A stretch of DNA of 64,000 nucleotides from JAHDFB01 sp965658745 (GTDB taxonomy: Bacteria; Bacteroidota; Bacteroidia; Chitinophagales; Saprospiraceae), in assembly GCA_965658745.1 (NCBI GenBank), contig CBFHTK010000008.1, forward strand, positions 62,001 to 126,000, read 5' to 3'. Under the pieces are notes generated by a model. It saw nothing but the letters and a program-made list of their open reading frames with translations. It had not been told where the DNA came from and did not search any database. Each line of letters starts with the position of its first letter. Position 1 is the first letter of the stretch. The position numbers were made by a program, and so were the translations under genes. Below are positions 25,904 through 35,609 of the stretch, piece by piece.

Positions 25904-26896
25904 CTAAACTAGGCCTTTTTCTACTAAATACTCTGCTATCTGAACAGCATTTGTTGCTGCACCTTTTCGTAAATTATCAGAGACAACCCACAGATTCAAG
26001 CCATTTTCGATGCTTTCATCCCTGCGTATTCGTCCCACGAAAACTTCGTTTCTATCCTTTGCCATTAATGGCATTGGATAACTAAAATTATCTAGATCAT
26101 CTTGGATTACTAAACCTTCGGTTTCGTTGAATATTTTGTAAACTGAATCTATATCATAATTGTTTACAAATTCAACATTTACTGATTCACTATGTCCTCC
26201 GTAGACAGGAACGCGTACTGCAGTTGCTGTCACCGCAATTGAAGAATCATTCAATATTTTGCGAGTTTCGTGCATTAGTTTCATTTCCTCTTTTGTGTAG
26301 CGATTCTCAAGAAAATCATCGCAGTGAGGAATACAATTTTCGAAAATAGGGTGTTCATACGCGGGATCATCTGCGACATTCCCATCTCTTTCTATCTCAT
26401 ACTGATTTACAGCCTTATTGCCAGTCCCAGTAAAAGATTGATAAGTACTAATAACTAATCTCTTGATCCTAAACTCGCGATGAAGTGGTGCAAGAGCTAC
26501 CACCATCTGGATAGTAGAACAATTTGGATTCGCAATAATCTTATCTAATGAGGTAAGTTGACTTGCATTGACTTCTGGTACAATCAACTTCTTAGAAGCA
26601 TCCATACGCCAAGCTGAAGAATTATCAATAACTGTAATTCCTGCTGCTGCGTATCTTGGTGCCCACTCTTTTGACGTTGCTCCACCAGCTGAAAATAGTG
26701 CGATCTCTGGCTTCAATGCAATAGCTTCTTCATGAGAAACAACTGAATATTGCACTCCATTGAAGCTAATTTTTTTCCCATAAGACTTTGGTGACGCAAC
26801 GGGAATAATAGACTCAATCTTTAGACTTGACTCTCGCAATACCTGCTGCATGACAGTTCCTACTAAACCAGTTGCTCCAACTATAGCTATTTGCAT
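25904..26896 (-). CDS. asd: Aspartate-semialdehyde dehydrogenase
   Basis: A 330-residue enzyme that reduces aspartyl phosphate with NADPH to aspartate semialdehyde for lysine/diaminopimelate, threonine and methionine synthesis. N-terminal Rossmann motif VGATGLVGTVM, active-site Cys126 in NPNCSTIQ, the STYQSFTGTG loop, and VRVPVYGGHSE with the catalytic histidine. The frame extends to 26932, but the ATG at 26896 places the Rossmann motif directly at the N-terminus as usual. Length typical. Confidence 0.94.
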   Translation of the reverse strand: MQIAIVGATGLVGTVMQQVLRESSLKIESIIPVASPKSYGKKISFNGVQYSVVSHEEAIALKPEIALFSAGGATSKEWAPRYAAAGITVIDNSSAWRMDASKKLIVPEVNASQLTSLDKIIANPNCSTIQMVVALAPLHREFRIKRLVISTYQSFTGTGNKAVNQYEIERDGNVADDPAYEHPIFENCIPHCDDFLENRYTKEEMKLMHETRKILNDSSIAVTATAVRVPVYGGHSESVNVEFVNNYDIDSVYKIFNETEGLVIQDDLDNFSYPMPLMAKDRNEVFVGRIRRDESIENGLNLWVVSDNLRKGAATNAVQIAEYLVEKGLV

Positions 26897-27033
26897 TATT
26901 AATCTTCTTGGCAAAAAAAATCTCTGAGTCAAAAAACTTCAGATTCAAACGAGGTTAATTTAACATAATGCTTGTGTACGGATTCCACTCAAATAATGAA
27001 TCAATGGCGAATTTTCCGTAGCTTCGTAGTCTT

Positions 27034-28818
27034 ATGAAATCACTAGTACAAATATTAGTCCTTTCTTTGGTTTCAACCTCATTATTGATGGGACAATTTT
27101 CTGATAATTTTGACGATGGAGACATTTCCAACAATCCCATGTGGCTCGGTGACGTAGACGCATACGTTATAAATTCCAATGGCGAACTGCAATTAAATGA
27201 AGAAGAAGCGGGATCAAAATTTATTTATTTGCCGATAGAAGTTCTTGCAGATTTTACATGGGAGTGGGATTGGGAACTAAACTTTTCACCTTCCGACAAT
27301 AATAAGGGAAGAGTTTACATATTCATGTCAGATATCGATCCATCAACAGCAAATGGCTACTATCTCGAAATTGGAGAAAACCTTGCGAATGATGCAATTA
27401 AAATCTTTAGACTGGATCAGGGTTCTCCCAGCCTTGTTGCAGAATGTGAAATGGGGGCTGTCGCCCAAAAGCCCGCACAGGTAAGCATCAAAATGGATCG
27501 CGTTGAAGGTCTTTGGACTATTTATACCGACTACACAAAAGGAGGCTTTCCCATTGAGGAAATCCAGTTCTTTGATGATACGTATGACTTTCTTTCAAGT
27601 GGATATTTTGCTTTTGAAGCAATCTATACTTCTAGTAACTCAAAAGCCTTTTTTCTAGACAATCTCAATGGAGAAATTTTTACACCAGATACAGAAGGTC
27701 CAATTATTACTTTCTATGAATTTACAAGTGACACTAGACTCAATATCGTATTCAATGAAGCAATATCAGCGGTAAGTCTAGACAATTTGATTTTGGGCGT
27801 AAGCCCTCCAGAAAACGACGTTATTGATACGGAACTAGCAGGTATGCAAAATCAAATTCTTGCAATCGATTTTGAAATGCCTTTTCCATCTGGACCAACC
27901 TATGAATTGACAATTTCCGGATTAAGAGATGAGTCAAACAATAGTATGGCAGAACAAACTATAGAATTTAGGCAAGCGGTTTCGCCAGCAATTGGAGACG
28001 TTATTATCAATGAAATTCTATTTGATCCGCTCGTCGGGGGGGACGACTTTGTTGAAATACTAAATATATCTGACAAGCTAATCTCGATCGAAGGATTGAC
28101 ACTTCTGAATAATACTAAGGAAAACAGCGAAGAGTTAGTTTCAAAGGCAATTATTCTTGAACCAAGCGACATTATTGCGTTTTGCTCAGATACGTCAATC
28201 TTAAGGCAGACCTACAAAACTCCAGCTACTGCAAGATTACATGAAATGTCAATCCCAAGTTTCAATCAGAGTGACGGCAATGTTACGATTGTAAATGTAG
28301 ATGGGGAGATCCTCGATGACTTGGACTATGAAGAAGATATGCATTTATCGCTAATCGATGATACAAAAGGAGTTTCTCTTGAGCGAATATTTGGAACTTC
28401 ACCAACAATTGCAAGTAACTTCACTTCGGGTACTTCTTCAACCATGTTTGCTACACCAGGTTACCAAAATGCAAATGCAAGAAATAGCAATGCTAACAAT
28501 GGCGAAATATTTCAATTGGAGCAAAGTTACTTTTCACCTAACAATGATGGAGACTCAGATCAAATGATCTTGTTATTAGATATGCCTTCAACTGGATTCT
28601 TTACAACAGTAACAATTTTCAATATTAATGGGCAAAAGATTAGAAATCTTGTAACCAATCAGCTTACTGCAAGTCAGGACATTATTACTTGGGATGGAAG
28701 TATGGATGATGGCACTAAAGCAACTGTTGGGCATTATCTAGTTTACATAGAATCTTTTACGGACTCGGGAGAAACACTCCAAGATAAAAAGCATGTCAAG
28801 CTTTTGGACATCTTTTGA
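27034..28818 (+). CDS. Secreted lamin-tail-domain protein with gliding-type C-terminus
   Basis: A 594-residue exported protein. Signal peptide about 1-21 (VLSLVSTSLLMGQ); concanavalin/laminin-like beta domain about 25-205 (FSDNFDDGDISNNPMW); Ig-like segment about 210-310; lamin tail domain about 318-450 (VIINEILFDP ... DDFVEILNIS); and a C-terminal module about 490-594 with YFSPNNDGDSDQ, typical of T9SS-dependent gliding/CHU C-termini and FlgD-like folds. It is probably displayed on the surface or released through T9SS. The role is unknown; LTD proteins often bind nucleic acid or polysaccharide. Confidence 0.82.
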   Translation: MKSLVQILVLSLVSTSLLMGQFSDNFDDGDISNNPMWLGDVDAYVINSNGELQLNEEEAGSKFIYLPIEVLADFTWEWDWELNFSPSDNNKGRVYIFMSDIDPSTANGYYLEIGENLANDAIKIFRLDQGSPSLVAECEMGAVAQKPAQVSIKMDRVEGLWTIYTDYTKGGFPIEEIQFFDDTYDFLSSGYFAFEAIYTSSNSKAFFLDNLNGEIFTPDTEGPIITFYEFTSDTRLNIVFNEAISAVSLDNLILGVSPPENDVIDTELAGMQNQILAIDFEMPFPSGPTYELTISGLRDESNNSMAEQTIEFRQAVSPAIGDVIINEILFDPLVGGDDFVEILNISDKLISIEGLTLLNNTKENSEELVSKAIILEPSDIIAFCSDTSILRQTYKTPATARLHEMSIPSFNQSDGNVTIVNVDGEILDDLDYEEDMHLSLIDDTKGVSLERIFGTSPTIASNFTSGTSSTMFATPGYQNANARNSNANNGEIFQLEQSYFSPNNDGDSDQMILLLDMPSTGFFTTVTIFNINGQKIRNLVTNQLTASQDIITWDGSMDDGTKATVGHYLVYIESFTDSGETLQDKKHVKLLDIF

Positions 28819-28921
28819 TCTGAAAGTATCTTAGAAGTAGGGATTCTATTATTTTTGTACAAAATGAAATGCTATCGCACAGCCAAAAAGTATACTAAAA
28901 ACCTTATCACCACTATTTCTA

Positions 28922-29818
28922 GTGGCTGGATCTGTTTTGGTTACCTTAATCGTATTCAACACAGATTGTCCATACGTTAAGCAATTACAGGAATCGGCAG
29001 TCTACATTATGATAGGATTCCTTTTTATGGCACTCATTGGTTACCTTGTTAATCAAAAACAGATTTTACTTGGAAGTCTTGTTTTTACTGCAATACTTTG
29101 TCTTTTCTTAAAAGATGCTAGTAGTAACAATCTCCGGACTCCACAGGAGAATAACCAAATGAAACTTGCAGTAGCCCATATTAATGTCTCCTCAGTAGAG
29201 GACTCTTACCAAACATTTCTCTCCCAAGTAAAGGGCGAAAATCTAGACATAATTTCTTTTCAAGAGATTAAGCCTGACTGGTCAGTTTTCCTCCGCGAAG
29301 AATTATCTACAATCTATCCTTATAAAGCCGAAAATGTCAGAATTGATCCTTTTGGAATGGCCATATACTCAAAATATCCAATAGTAACTGTAGATACAAT
29401 CTTTTATGAGCAAGTTCCTGGCTTGGAAGCAATGATTCTTCTTCCAGATGAAAATGAAATCAGGGTCTTTAACACACTGTTGTTACCTTCAATAGACAAT
29501 CAATTAGACGAACTCCAAGATAACCAACTAAAATACATTGGCAATTACCTTAACCAAAATCAAGGTACCTCTCTTATTATGGGTGACTTCAATATGGTAT
29601 ATTGGTCCAGTAGGATACGAGACTTCCGAATCAAAACAGGTTTGAAGAACAGTAGACGGGATGTCTCTAGTAGTGTATTGTCAATTCCTTATGATCATAT
29701 TTTCCATTCTCCAGACCTTGAATGTACTATGTTTCGCGACCTAGTAGATAGCTTAGGTTATAGATTGGGGATTTCTGCCAACCTACAATTCATTGAATCT
29801 AATACCGCTGAATTATGA
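28922..29818 (+). CDS. Membrane-anchored endonuclease/exonuclease/phosphatase family protein
   Basis: A 298-residue protein with two or three hydrophobic segments at the N-terminus and an EEP (DNase I-like) domain from about residue 80. Metal and catalytic motifs: AHINVSS (Asn), FQEIKPD (Glu), IMGDFNMV (Asp/Asn) and YDHIF (Asp-His). Substrate unclear (DNA, phosphoinositide-like lipid or nucleotide). The start at the GTG codon 28922 is uncertain: the same frame continues upstream in a hydrophobic, membrane-like reading but without an ATG before a stop at 28865. The next gene overlaps by 4 bp (ATGA). Confidence 0.78.
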   Translation: MAGSVLVTLIVFNTDCPYVKQLQESAVYIMIGFLFMALIGYLVNQKQILLGSLVFTAILCLFLKDASSNNLRTPQENNQMKLAVAHINVSSVEDSYQTFLSQVKGENLDIISFQEIKPDWSVFLREELSTIYPYKAENVRIDPFGMAIYSKYPIVTVDTIFYEQVPGLEAMILLPDENEIRVFNTLLLPSIDNQLDELQDNQLKYIGNYLNQNQGTSLIMGDFNMVYWSSRIRDFRIKTGLKNSRRDVSSSVLSIPYDHIFHSPDLECTMFRDLVDSLGYRLGISANLQFIESNTAEL

Positions 29819-30045
29819 CAAGCTATAAAACCTTCTTCATCAGTTCTCAGCAATTAGTCGAGAAGAAGTTTGACAAAATGACCAGCTTCAAAGTTGATGG
29901 ACCAGCTATGAAAACTGAGATACAAGCACTGCTTTACAAATATGAATCTGCGGGATATGAACTTCATAGCACGCAATCAATCATGTCTACTAACGGTCAA
30001 TTTAGCTATACTGAAGGCCTCATTGTTATCTTAAAGTTGAAGTAG
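29815..30045 (+). CDS. Small DUF4177-like protein
   Basis: A 76-residue protein. It overlaps the EEP gene by 4 bp, and the following acetyltransferase starts on the next base after its stop, so all three genes are coupled. It has the pattern of small DUF4177-like domains (an N-terminal strand, a helix EIQALLYKYESAGYELHS, then strands GLIVILKLK). Function unknown. Confidence 0.6.
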   Translation: MTSYKTFFISSQQLVEKKFDKMTSFKVDGPAMKTEIQALLYKYESAGYELHSTQSIMSTNGQFSYTEGLIVILKLK

Positions 30046-30495
30046 ATGCGATTCGTATGCAAGTCTTTTTCCGAATTAAGTCTTAAGGAACTTTATGACA
30101 TTATGGTTTTACGCCAAGAAGTCTTTGTAGTTGAACAAGATTGCCCTTACCTCGACGCAGATGGCAAGGATCTTGATGCAGATCATGTTATGATCTATGA
30201 AAACGCTAAGTTGATAGCATACACGCGAATATTAGCAGCGGGAGTCTCTTATCCCGAATACACTTCAATAGGAAGAGTGGTAAATTCTTCAACGGTAAGA
30301 GGTCGAGGAATTGGGAGAAAACTTATGGAATACTCAATAGAAACTTGCTTGAAGAAATACCCAAAAATTCCCATTAAAATCTCAGCTCAGGTATACCTTA
30401 AAACCTTCTATACTGACTTGGGATTTGAAGATACAATAGAAAGATATCTTGAAGACAATATTCCCCACATGGGTATGATATTAAGAAAAAAATAA
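30046..30495 (+). CDS. GNAT family N-acetyltransferase, ElaA type
   Basis: A 149-residue acetyl-CoA-dependent acyltransferase. ElaA-like N-terminal signature RQEVFVVEQDCPYLDADGKD (about 24-43) and the acetyl-CoA-binding motif A region SIGRVVNSSTVRGRGIGRKL. The acceptor substrate is unknown. Third gene of the EEP/DUF4177-like/GNAT run; the ATG immediately follows the preceding TAG. Confidence 0.9.
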   Translation: MRFVCKSFSELSLKELYDIMVLRQEVFVVEQDCPYLDADGKDLDADHVMIYENAKLIAYTRILAAGVSYPEYTSIGRVVNSSTVRGRGIGRKLMEYSIETCLKKYPKIPIKISAQVYLKTFYTDLGFEDTIERYLEDNIPHMGMILRKK

Positions 30496-30507
30496 AGGGC
30501 TTTATTT

Positions 30508-30544
30508 GCTGATTAACAGCAATTTATGGACAGTGTGGCACACT
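30508..30544 (+). repeat. Dispersed intergenic repeat, copy F
   Basis: Module 1 variant CTGATTAACAG (30509-30519) keeps the palindrome with a different closing pair from the TTGATAATCAA copies. Module 2 is CAGTGTGGCACACT (30531-30544). It lies between convergent genes (acetyltransferase and GHMP kinase). Confidence 0.7.
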
Positions 30545-30574
30545 ATATAAGTACAGTCAAAGTCATTAAATAAT

Positions 30575-31462
30575 TTACTGACAAATCATATCATCAAATG
30601 CTACAATCGTATCAAAACCTTTCTCATTAAAATACGAGTGTACTTTTTCTTGACCTTTGTCTGAAGCCGCAAGTACAAAATCTCCACCCCAAGCTCCTAA
30701 AGATTTAGTAACACCTTGGAAATCAGAAAAACGTTCAGATTGAACTGTCTTTAACTTCATTTCTCTTGCGACAATCTCTTCGTGTCGACTCAGCAATCCA
30801 CAAAATTCATTGAAATCGCCAGCGCTAATAATCTTATCAGTGATCTCAGTTAAAGCTTTGACTGTTGCTTTCTTATTCTTAGCATGCTCGAAATAGTATT
30901 TCACCGCATCATCGCTAGACTGCTTTTCATTCAAGTGAACGAAGTACAGATTTTTAGTAAAAGATAGATTAAAGTCAACTTCTTCATAATGTAAAGAATC
31001 GTCTGCTAATGCAAAAACTAAAGGACCATCTGCACCTGCACAAGCTATATCATAGCCAGAACCTTGAGAAACCTTAAAATGAAGTAAAAATGGATTTACA
31101 CCAGCCCAATCTGCAACTAAATGTATCAAACTACTACTAGAACCCAATCCCCAATTTCTACAGAATTCAAGATGTGTTTCTATCTTGAAGGCTTTCCAAT
31201 TGCTTAAAAATTCTGAATTGAGACGAACGGCATTCTTGAGTATACTTTGGATTTTCTTTGATACTGCTTCATCAGTAGTCTTTACGGCAGAAAAGTCATA
31301 AAGTGATATTTGCGACTCAAACCAAATCTCACCATGTACATCATAGCTTTTCCAATTAAGATCACTACCGCGAGTAGCCTTAACCATCATTTTTTGACCT
31401 TGCTTTGTTGGGAATGCTAAAGTTTTTGCACCGTCTAGGACGTAATACTCAGATGTGAGCAT
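30575..31462 (-). CDS. GYDIA family GHMP kinase
   Basis: A 295-residue protein of the galactokinase/homoserine/mevalonate kinase fold. The ATP-binding motif is WGLGSSSSLIHLVADW (about 110-125) and the family-naming segment GSGYDIACAGADGP lies at about 141-154; a C-terminal GAWGGDFVLAA completes the nucleotide site. The Bacteroidota-specific GYDIA group has no established substrate, though similarity to mevalonate-pathway kinases suggests isoprenoid metabolism (inference). It stands alone on the minus strand. Confidence 0.85.
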   Translation of the reverse strand: MLTSEYYVLDGAKTLAFPTKQGQKMMVKATRGSDLNWKSYDVHGEIWFESQISLYDFSAVKTTDEAVSKKIQSILKNAVRLNSEFLSNWKAFKIETHLEFCRNWGLGSSSSLIHLVADWAGVNPFLLHFKVSQGSGYDIACAGADGPLVFALADDSLHYEEVDFNLSFTKNLYFVHLNEKQSSDDAVKYYFEHAKNKKATVKALTEITDKIISAGDFNEFCGLLSRHEEIVAREMKLKTVQSERFSDFQGVTKSLGAWGGDFVLAASDKGQEKVHSYFNEKGFDTIVAFDDMICQ

Positions 31463-31824
31463 AAGTTTTCCCCTTGCGTAGAATTCCTGTTTGATAATAT
31501 TCAGTATTATAAGTTAGCAATGCTGATACCAGAGATATCGCTTTTCGTTTTGTCGGTTGTTGGAATTCTCTACGGTTGGTTCTATAAAGTCTGAAAATCC
31601 GACATTCAAACGGACTCCCAAACAAGTAACAAAAATATCATTATTTATTCCAATAATAGATTTTTCTATATATGAATTTTTAAAATATAATAAAAAGCAT
31701 TCCTTCGTTACCTATATTAAATTATCCTGACTGTACTACCACTGCTCCTATCAATTTGGCACAACGAACAAAGGCTGTCTTCTTTACAGAAAACAGCCTC
31801 TCTTAATTCTTAGAAACAGTGTTG
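31463..31824. other. Spacer between rpsU and the GHMP kinase
   Basis: Contains the GHMP kinase promoter region and the rpsU terminator. On the plus strand it also holds a 24-codon hydrophobic reading frame (31520-31594, MLIPEISLFVLSVVGILYGW and four more residues) with no supporting context. No other features seen. Confidence 0.4.
31772..31799 (-). terminator. Terminator of rpsU
   Basis: On the minus strand AGGCTGTTTTCT pairs with AGAAGACAGCCT (one mismatch, 4-base loop) and is followed by TTTGTT. It lies 25 bp after the rpsU stop codon. Confidence 0.75.
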
Positions 31825-32013
31825 CTACAAGCTACCGAATTTCTCTTGTCGATACTCCGCGCCAAGAACTTGATTTCTTTTGACAACGGATGGCTTAGTA
31901 AAATGCTTTCTATTTCGTAATTCCTTTAGCGTTCCAGTACTTTGGAACTTTCTTTTGTATCTTTTCAACGCTCTGTCGATAGATTCCTCTTCTTTGACAT
32001 CAATGACTAACAT
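31825..32013 (-). CDS. rpsU: 30S ribosomal protein S21
   Basis: A 62-residue basic protein with the S21 core (ESIDRALKRYKRKFQSTGTL, then LRNRKHFTKPSVVKR). S21 joins the 30S platform near the 3' end of 16S rRNA. In Bacteroidota S21 is one of the proteins reported to line a pocket that sequesters the anti-Shine-Dalgarno sequence. Single gene with its own terminator; the upstream gene is 111 bp away. Confidence 0.95.
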   Translation of the reverse strand: MLVIDVKEEESIDRALKRYKRKFQSTGTLKELRNRKHFTKPSVVKRNQVLGAEYRQEKFGSL

Positions 32014-32124
32014 AAAATTTTATTCTTTTTGTGATAAAGCGCCGCAAAGATAATCACATCTTTAGATATAGTCAATAGTTATTCTAAGATTTAAAAGGTA
32101 ATTGATGATCAAACACAAATCAAA

Positions 32125-32583
32125 TCATATTAGCCGAAACAGTTTCACAAATCTACCTAATGCAAAGACCGTATTCAACTTGCGCTTGATCTTGATTTCA
32201 ACTTTGGGAACAACGTTTAGAACCTGCCGTACATAAGGCTTGGTGGCTATGCGTGTTGTTTCAATTAGTTTCTGAGTGGGACTTAGACTTAAGTACCAAC
32301 TTGAAAACTCTCGATAGAGCGCATCAAGAGCAGGTTTGTTATCTTTCGTATACGCCTTCAGAAATTTTACTGAATCCTTCGTTTTCTTAAATTCTAGCGA
32401 TTCTTCAAGTGCTTCAACCATGAGTGCTGCAAGGACATCCATTTTATCTGGAGCAGCCATATCTCGATTTACTAATTGCTCGAGTTGAGAACTATGGTAG
32501 ATTAACATTTTTTGCATTCTCGCCGATCGACAAGAACTTAACAAGAATAAACTTGAAAGCGCAATAACAGCCAGGTATCTCAT
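32125..32583 (-). CDS. Putative lipoprotein of unknown function (152 aa)
   Basis: The signal peptide ends in the lipobox LFLLSSC (lipid-modified Cys about residue 18). The mature part is helical (LEQLVNRDMAAPDKMDVLAAL, ALDALYREFSSWYLSLSPTQKL), with a basic C-terminal tail. It starts 5 bp after the parC stop codon, so it is likely read from the parC transcript. No family recognised. Confidence 0.7.
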   Translation of the reverse strand: MRYLAVIALSSLFLLSSCRSARMQKMLIYHSSQLEQLVNRDMAAPDKMDVLAALMVEALEESLEFKKTKDSVKFLKAYTKDNKPALDALYREFSSWYLSLSPTQKLIETTRIATKPYVRQVLNVVPKVEIKIKRKLNTVFALGRFVKLFRLI

Positions 32584-32588
32584 AAATT

Positions 32589-35237
32589 CTAAAATTCTAT
32601 TGTGTCTCCAGGTTTATGCTTTTTAGTTGAACTCTCCGATTTCTTGTCAATCGGTTCTCCAAAAAGATCTGTTGGTTTCTCCGAAGTCGGTGGAGGTGAC
32701 TTTGGTTTCTTCTTTTCTTCAGTTTTTTCACTTTTTGGAGGATCTAGAGGGACTACTTTCCTCAAGGTACCTTCCACTACTTTATTTCCAATTGCTTTCC
32801 ATCCTTTGACATCAATCAAACCAGCTAGTTCCAAAGTCTCTTTCTCTGTTGATCGACCTTTGCGATATGAAATCTCTACAAGATCAAGAGTCCGATCCGA
32901 AATATAGTATAGAGTAGATCCTCGATAATCAGTAATAAAACTGTAAAGTGTTCCTTCTTTGCTCGTCTCTACAACAAATCGTTTGACCATCGTTCTCTTC
33001 TTTTCGCCATCATAATAAAGAACGTTCAATGGCTTATCAGCATCGAACTTTGAAATAAAGACCATATTATCAACGATGACCTTGATGTCTAGATTGATAT
33101 CCCTGAGCATATATTCACCGTTGCCATACGCTATAAATAACTTGTCACCCGAGTCAAACTCTCCCAAGAAATCACCTCTTTCAGCCTTATTTAAGCGACC
33201 ACTAACCGTGTCCATGTAGATTTTTTGGGCTCCAAGCGATGATGTGCCCATTTCAATCTGAGTAACCTTCTTCACCGGATACTTAGTCACCGTATTTCCT
33301 TGAGCACCTCTACCCTTTATAGCAATTTCAGCAAAGTCATAGTCAAATACCTTCTTCTTGGCACTGCTTCCAGGCGTCAATTGAATATTGACCAATTCTG
33401 TTTCTCCGTTTGGATTAACTGTGAAATAAAGTACTTTGGACCCACGAGTCCCTTTCGTCAAATCATACTCTCTATCTCTAGTAATCGCTTTTACATTAAA
33501 TCGTTTTGCCATTGTTTTGCCGCTGGCACCATCTACGTAAAGCATATTGTAAGTTGTACGATCATCTCCCTTTTTCCAAATAGCTATATGAATCACATCC
33601 TTACCTACAAAAACCTTATCAGCTATGCGATAGACACCAAATGTTCCATTCTTACGAAATACAATTACATCGTCAATATCTGAGCAGTCTTGAATAAATT
33701 CATCTTTTTTCATGCCTGTTCCCATGAATCCCTCTTTACGATTCACATACAACTTCGCATTTCTAGCAACGACACGTCTTGCACTGATACTATCAAATTC
33801 GGTTATCTCAGTTTTCCGCTCCCTACCTTCGCCGTACTTTCTCTTCAATTCAAGATAATAGTCAATCGCAAACTCTACTAAGTTAGCCAAGTGATGATTT
33901 ACTTTTTCCAATTCACTCTCTATATTGGCTATAAGTTCGTCAGCCTTGAAACTATTGTACTTGGATATTCTCTTTATTTTTATCTCAGTCAATCGTACTA
34001 CATCATCGTCAGTAATCTCGCGATTCAGCTTAAGTCGGCTATCTGAAGTTCCTTTGTAAGTCTTGGGTGTTGCAACATATTTAGCTAATCCTTTGTGGAT
34101 AGCAACAAGCACCTCTTCCCAACTTTCGCATTCCTCTATATCTCGATAAATACGATTTTCAATAAATATTTTTTCAAGACTTGCAAAATGCCACTTCTCC
34201 TCTAATTCTCCTTTCTTGATTTCTAGCTCTTTGCGAAGAAGCTCTTTTGTGTTCTCAGTACAAGTTCTGAGTATTTCCGAAACAGTTAAAAAATGTGGTT
34301 TATTATCAATTATGACACAGGCATTGGGAGAGATACTAATTTCACAATTTGTAAATGCATACAACGCATCAATCGTAACCTCTGGTGAAATTCCAGACTG
34401 AAGATCAATATGAATATCTACCTCTCTAGCCGTATTATCAACGACCTTTTTGATCTTGATTTTACCTTTATCATTCGCCTTGATAATACTATCAATCAAG
34501 TTATTTGTAGTCACTCCATATGGCAGCTCACGCACTGACAAAGTGTTTTTGTCAACTATTTCAATTTTGGAACGCGATCTGACTTTACCTCCGCGCTTAC
34601 CATCATTATACTCGCGTACATCAATCATACCTCCGTTCTCAAAATCTGGAAAAATCTGAAAACTTTTCCCTTTTAGTATTTTGATAGACGCATCAATTAG
34701 TTCGATAAAATTGTGAGGTAGTATCTTTGTAGAAAGCCCAACTGCTATTCCTTCAACTCCTTGTGCAAGCAACAATGGAAATTTGACTGGTAGTGTGATA
34801 GGCTCTTTATTCCTTCCGTCATAACTATTTTGCCAGTCTGTTGTCTGCCCATTAAATACGACTTCCAAAGCAAACTTTGTCAAACGCGCTTCTATATAAC
34901 GAGGAGCAGCCGCTGAATCACCAGTCCTAGTGTCACCCCAATTACCCTGTGGGTCAATTAGTAGATTCTTTTGACCTAGTTGGACAAGTGCATCACCTAT
35001 CGCAGCATCACCATGTGGATGAAATTGCATAGTCTGCCCAATAATATTAGCGACCTTGTGATAACGTCCGTCATCCATTACCTTCATTGCATGCAGAATA
35101 CGACGATGCACCGGCTTCATTCCATCTTCGATAGTAGGAACGGCACGTTCCAGAATAACATATGATGCATAATCCAAGAAATACTCTTGGTACAAACCAT
35201 TCAACGTGATTACCTCACCTTTCTCTTCTCTTTCCAT
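32589..35237 (-). CDS. parC: DNA topoisomerase IV subunit A
   Basis: An 882-residue type IIA topoisomerase A subunit that decatenates daughter chromosomes with ParE. Breakage-reunion domain about 10-440: conserved MKPVHRRILHAM, quinolone-region segment HPHGDAAIGDALV and the active-site tyrosine in AAAPRYIEARL. A long coiled-coil arm follows, then a beta-pinwheel C-terminal domain (about 500-800) and a Lys/Pro/Ser-rich, probably disordered tail of about 60 residues. The beta-pinwheel lacks an obvious GyrA box (QRRGGKG), fitting topoisomerase IV rather than gyrase. ParE is not in the window. A lipoprotein gene follows 5 bp downstream. Confidence 0.92.
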   Translation of the reverse strand: MEREEKGEVITLNGLYQEYFLDYASYVILERAVPTIEDGMKPVHRRILHAMKVMDDGRYHKVANIIGQTMQFHPHGDAAIGDALVQLGQKNLLIDPQGNWGDTRTGDSAAAPRYIEARLTKFALEVVFNGQTTDWQNSYDGRNKEPITLPVKFPLLLAQGVEGIAVGLSTKILPHNFIELIDASIKILKGKSFQIFPDFENGGMIDVREYNDGKRGGKVRSRSKIEIVDKNTLSVRELPYGVTTNNLIDSIIKANDKGKIKIKKVVDNTAREVDIHIDLQSGISPEVTIDALYAFTNCEISISPNACVIIDNKPHFLTVSEILRTCTENTKELLRKELEIKKGELEEKWHFASLEKIFIENRIYRDIEECESWEEVLVAIHKGLAKYVATPKTYKGTSDSRLKLNREITDDDVVRLTEIKIKRISKYNSFKADELIANIESELEKVNHHLANLVEFAIDYYLELKRKYGEGRERKTEITEFDSISARRVVARNAKLYVNRKEGFMGTGMKKDEFIQDCSDIDDVIVFRKNGTFGVYRIADKVFVGKDVIHIAIWKKGDDRTTYNMLYVDGASGKTMAKRFNVKAITRDREYDLTKGTRGSKVLYFTVNPNGETELVNIQLTPGSSAKKKVFDYDFAEIAIKGRGAQGNTVTKYPVKKVTQIEMGTSSLGAQKIYMDTVSGRLNKAERGDFLGEFDSGDKLFIAYGNGEYMLRDINLDIKVIVDNMVFISKFDADKPLNVLYYDGEKKRTMVKRFVVETSKEGTLYSFITDYRGSTLYYISDRTLDLVEISYRKGRSTEKETLELAGLIDVKGWKAIGNKVVEGTLRKVVPLDPPKSEKTEEKKKPKSPPPTSEKPTDLFGEPIDKKSESSTKKHKPGDTIEF

Positions 35238-35609
35238 ACTTGTAAATGAACCGCTAAAATATGAAACATAATCAATATATGAAGATAATTCTCTTTGATA
35301 ATGGGAAGTTTAGAGGGGGAAAGCTTTTGGTAGATAGGGCTTCCGCCAAAAAAACGTGTCTAGCTCATATAAAATCCTAAAAGTGAGCCGATCGCACTAT
35401 ACGGAAGTAGTTTACCAAGATATAGACAATAAAAAAACTTGTAAATACAGAATAGACAGGCATAAAGCGAACAAAACCTCGATTGATGAGTAATAGTCTT
35501 GAACGAAACAAGATATAGACAAAGATTATAGAGTCTATATCATTAAATACTAAACTATTAACCAAAATATCATCTGTTCAATGATTTTTGGGTAACTCAA
35601 AAAAATATA
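35238..35609. other. Divergent spacer between parC and the coiled-coil lipoprotein
   Basis: Should contain both promoters. A hydrophobic 62-codon minus-strand frame (35377-35565) is present, but it has no supported start signal or partner and I do not call it a gene. No repeats. Confidence 0.4.

Noticed and set aside
35377..35565. Hydrophobic 62-codon minus-strand frame upstream of parC
   Set aside because: No start context, no family, and a divergent promoter region is expected here.
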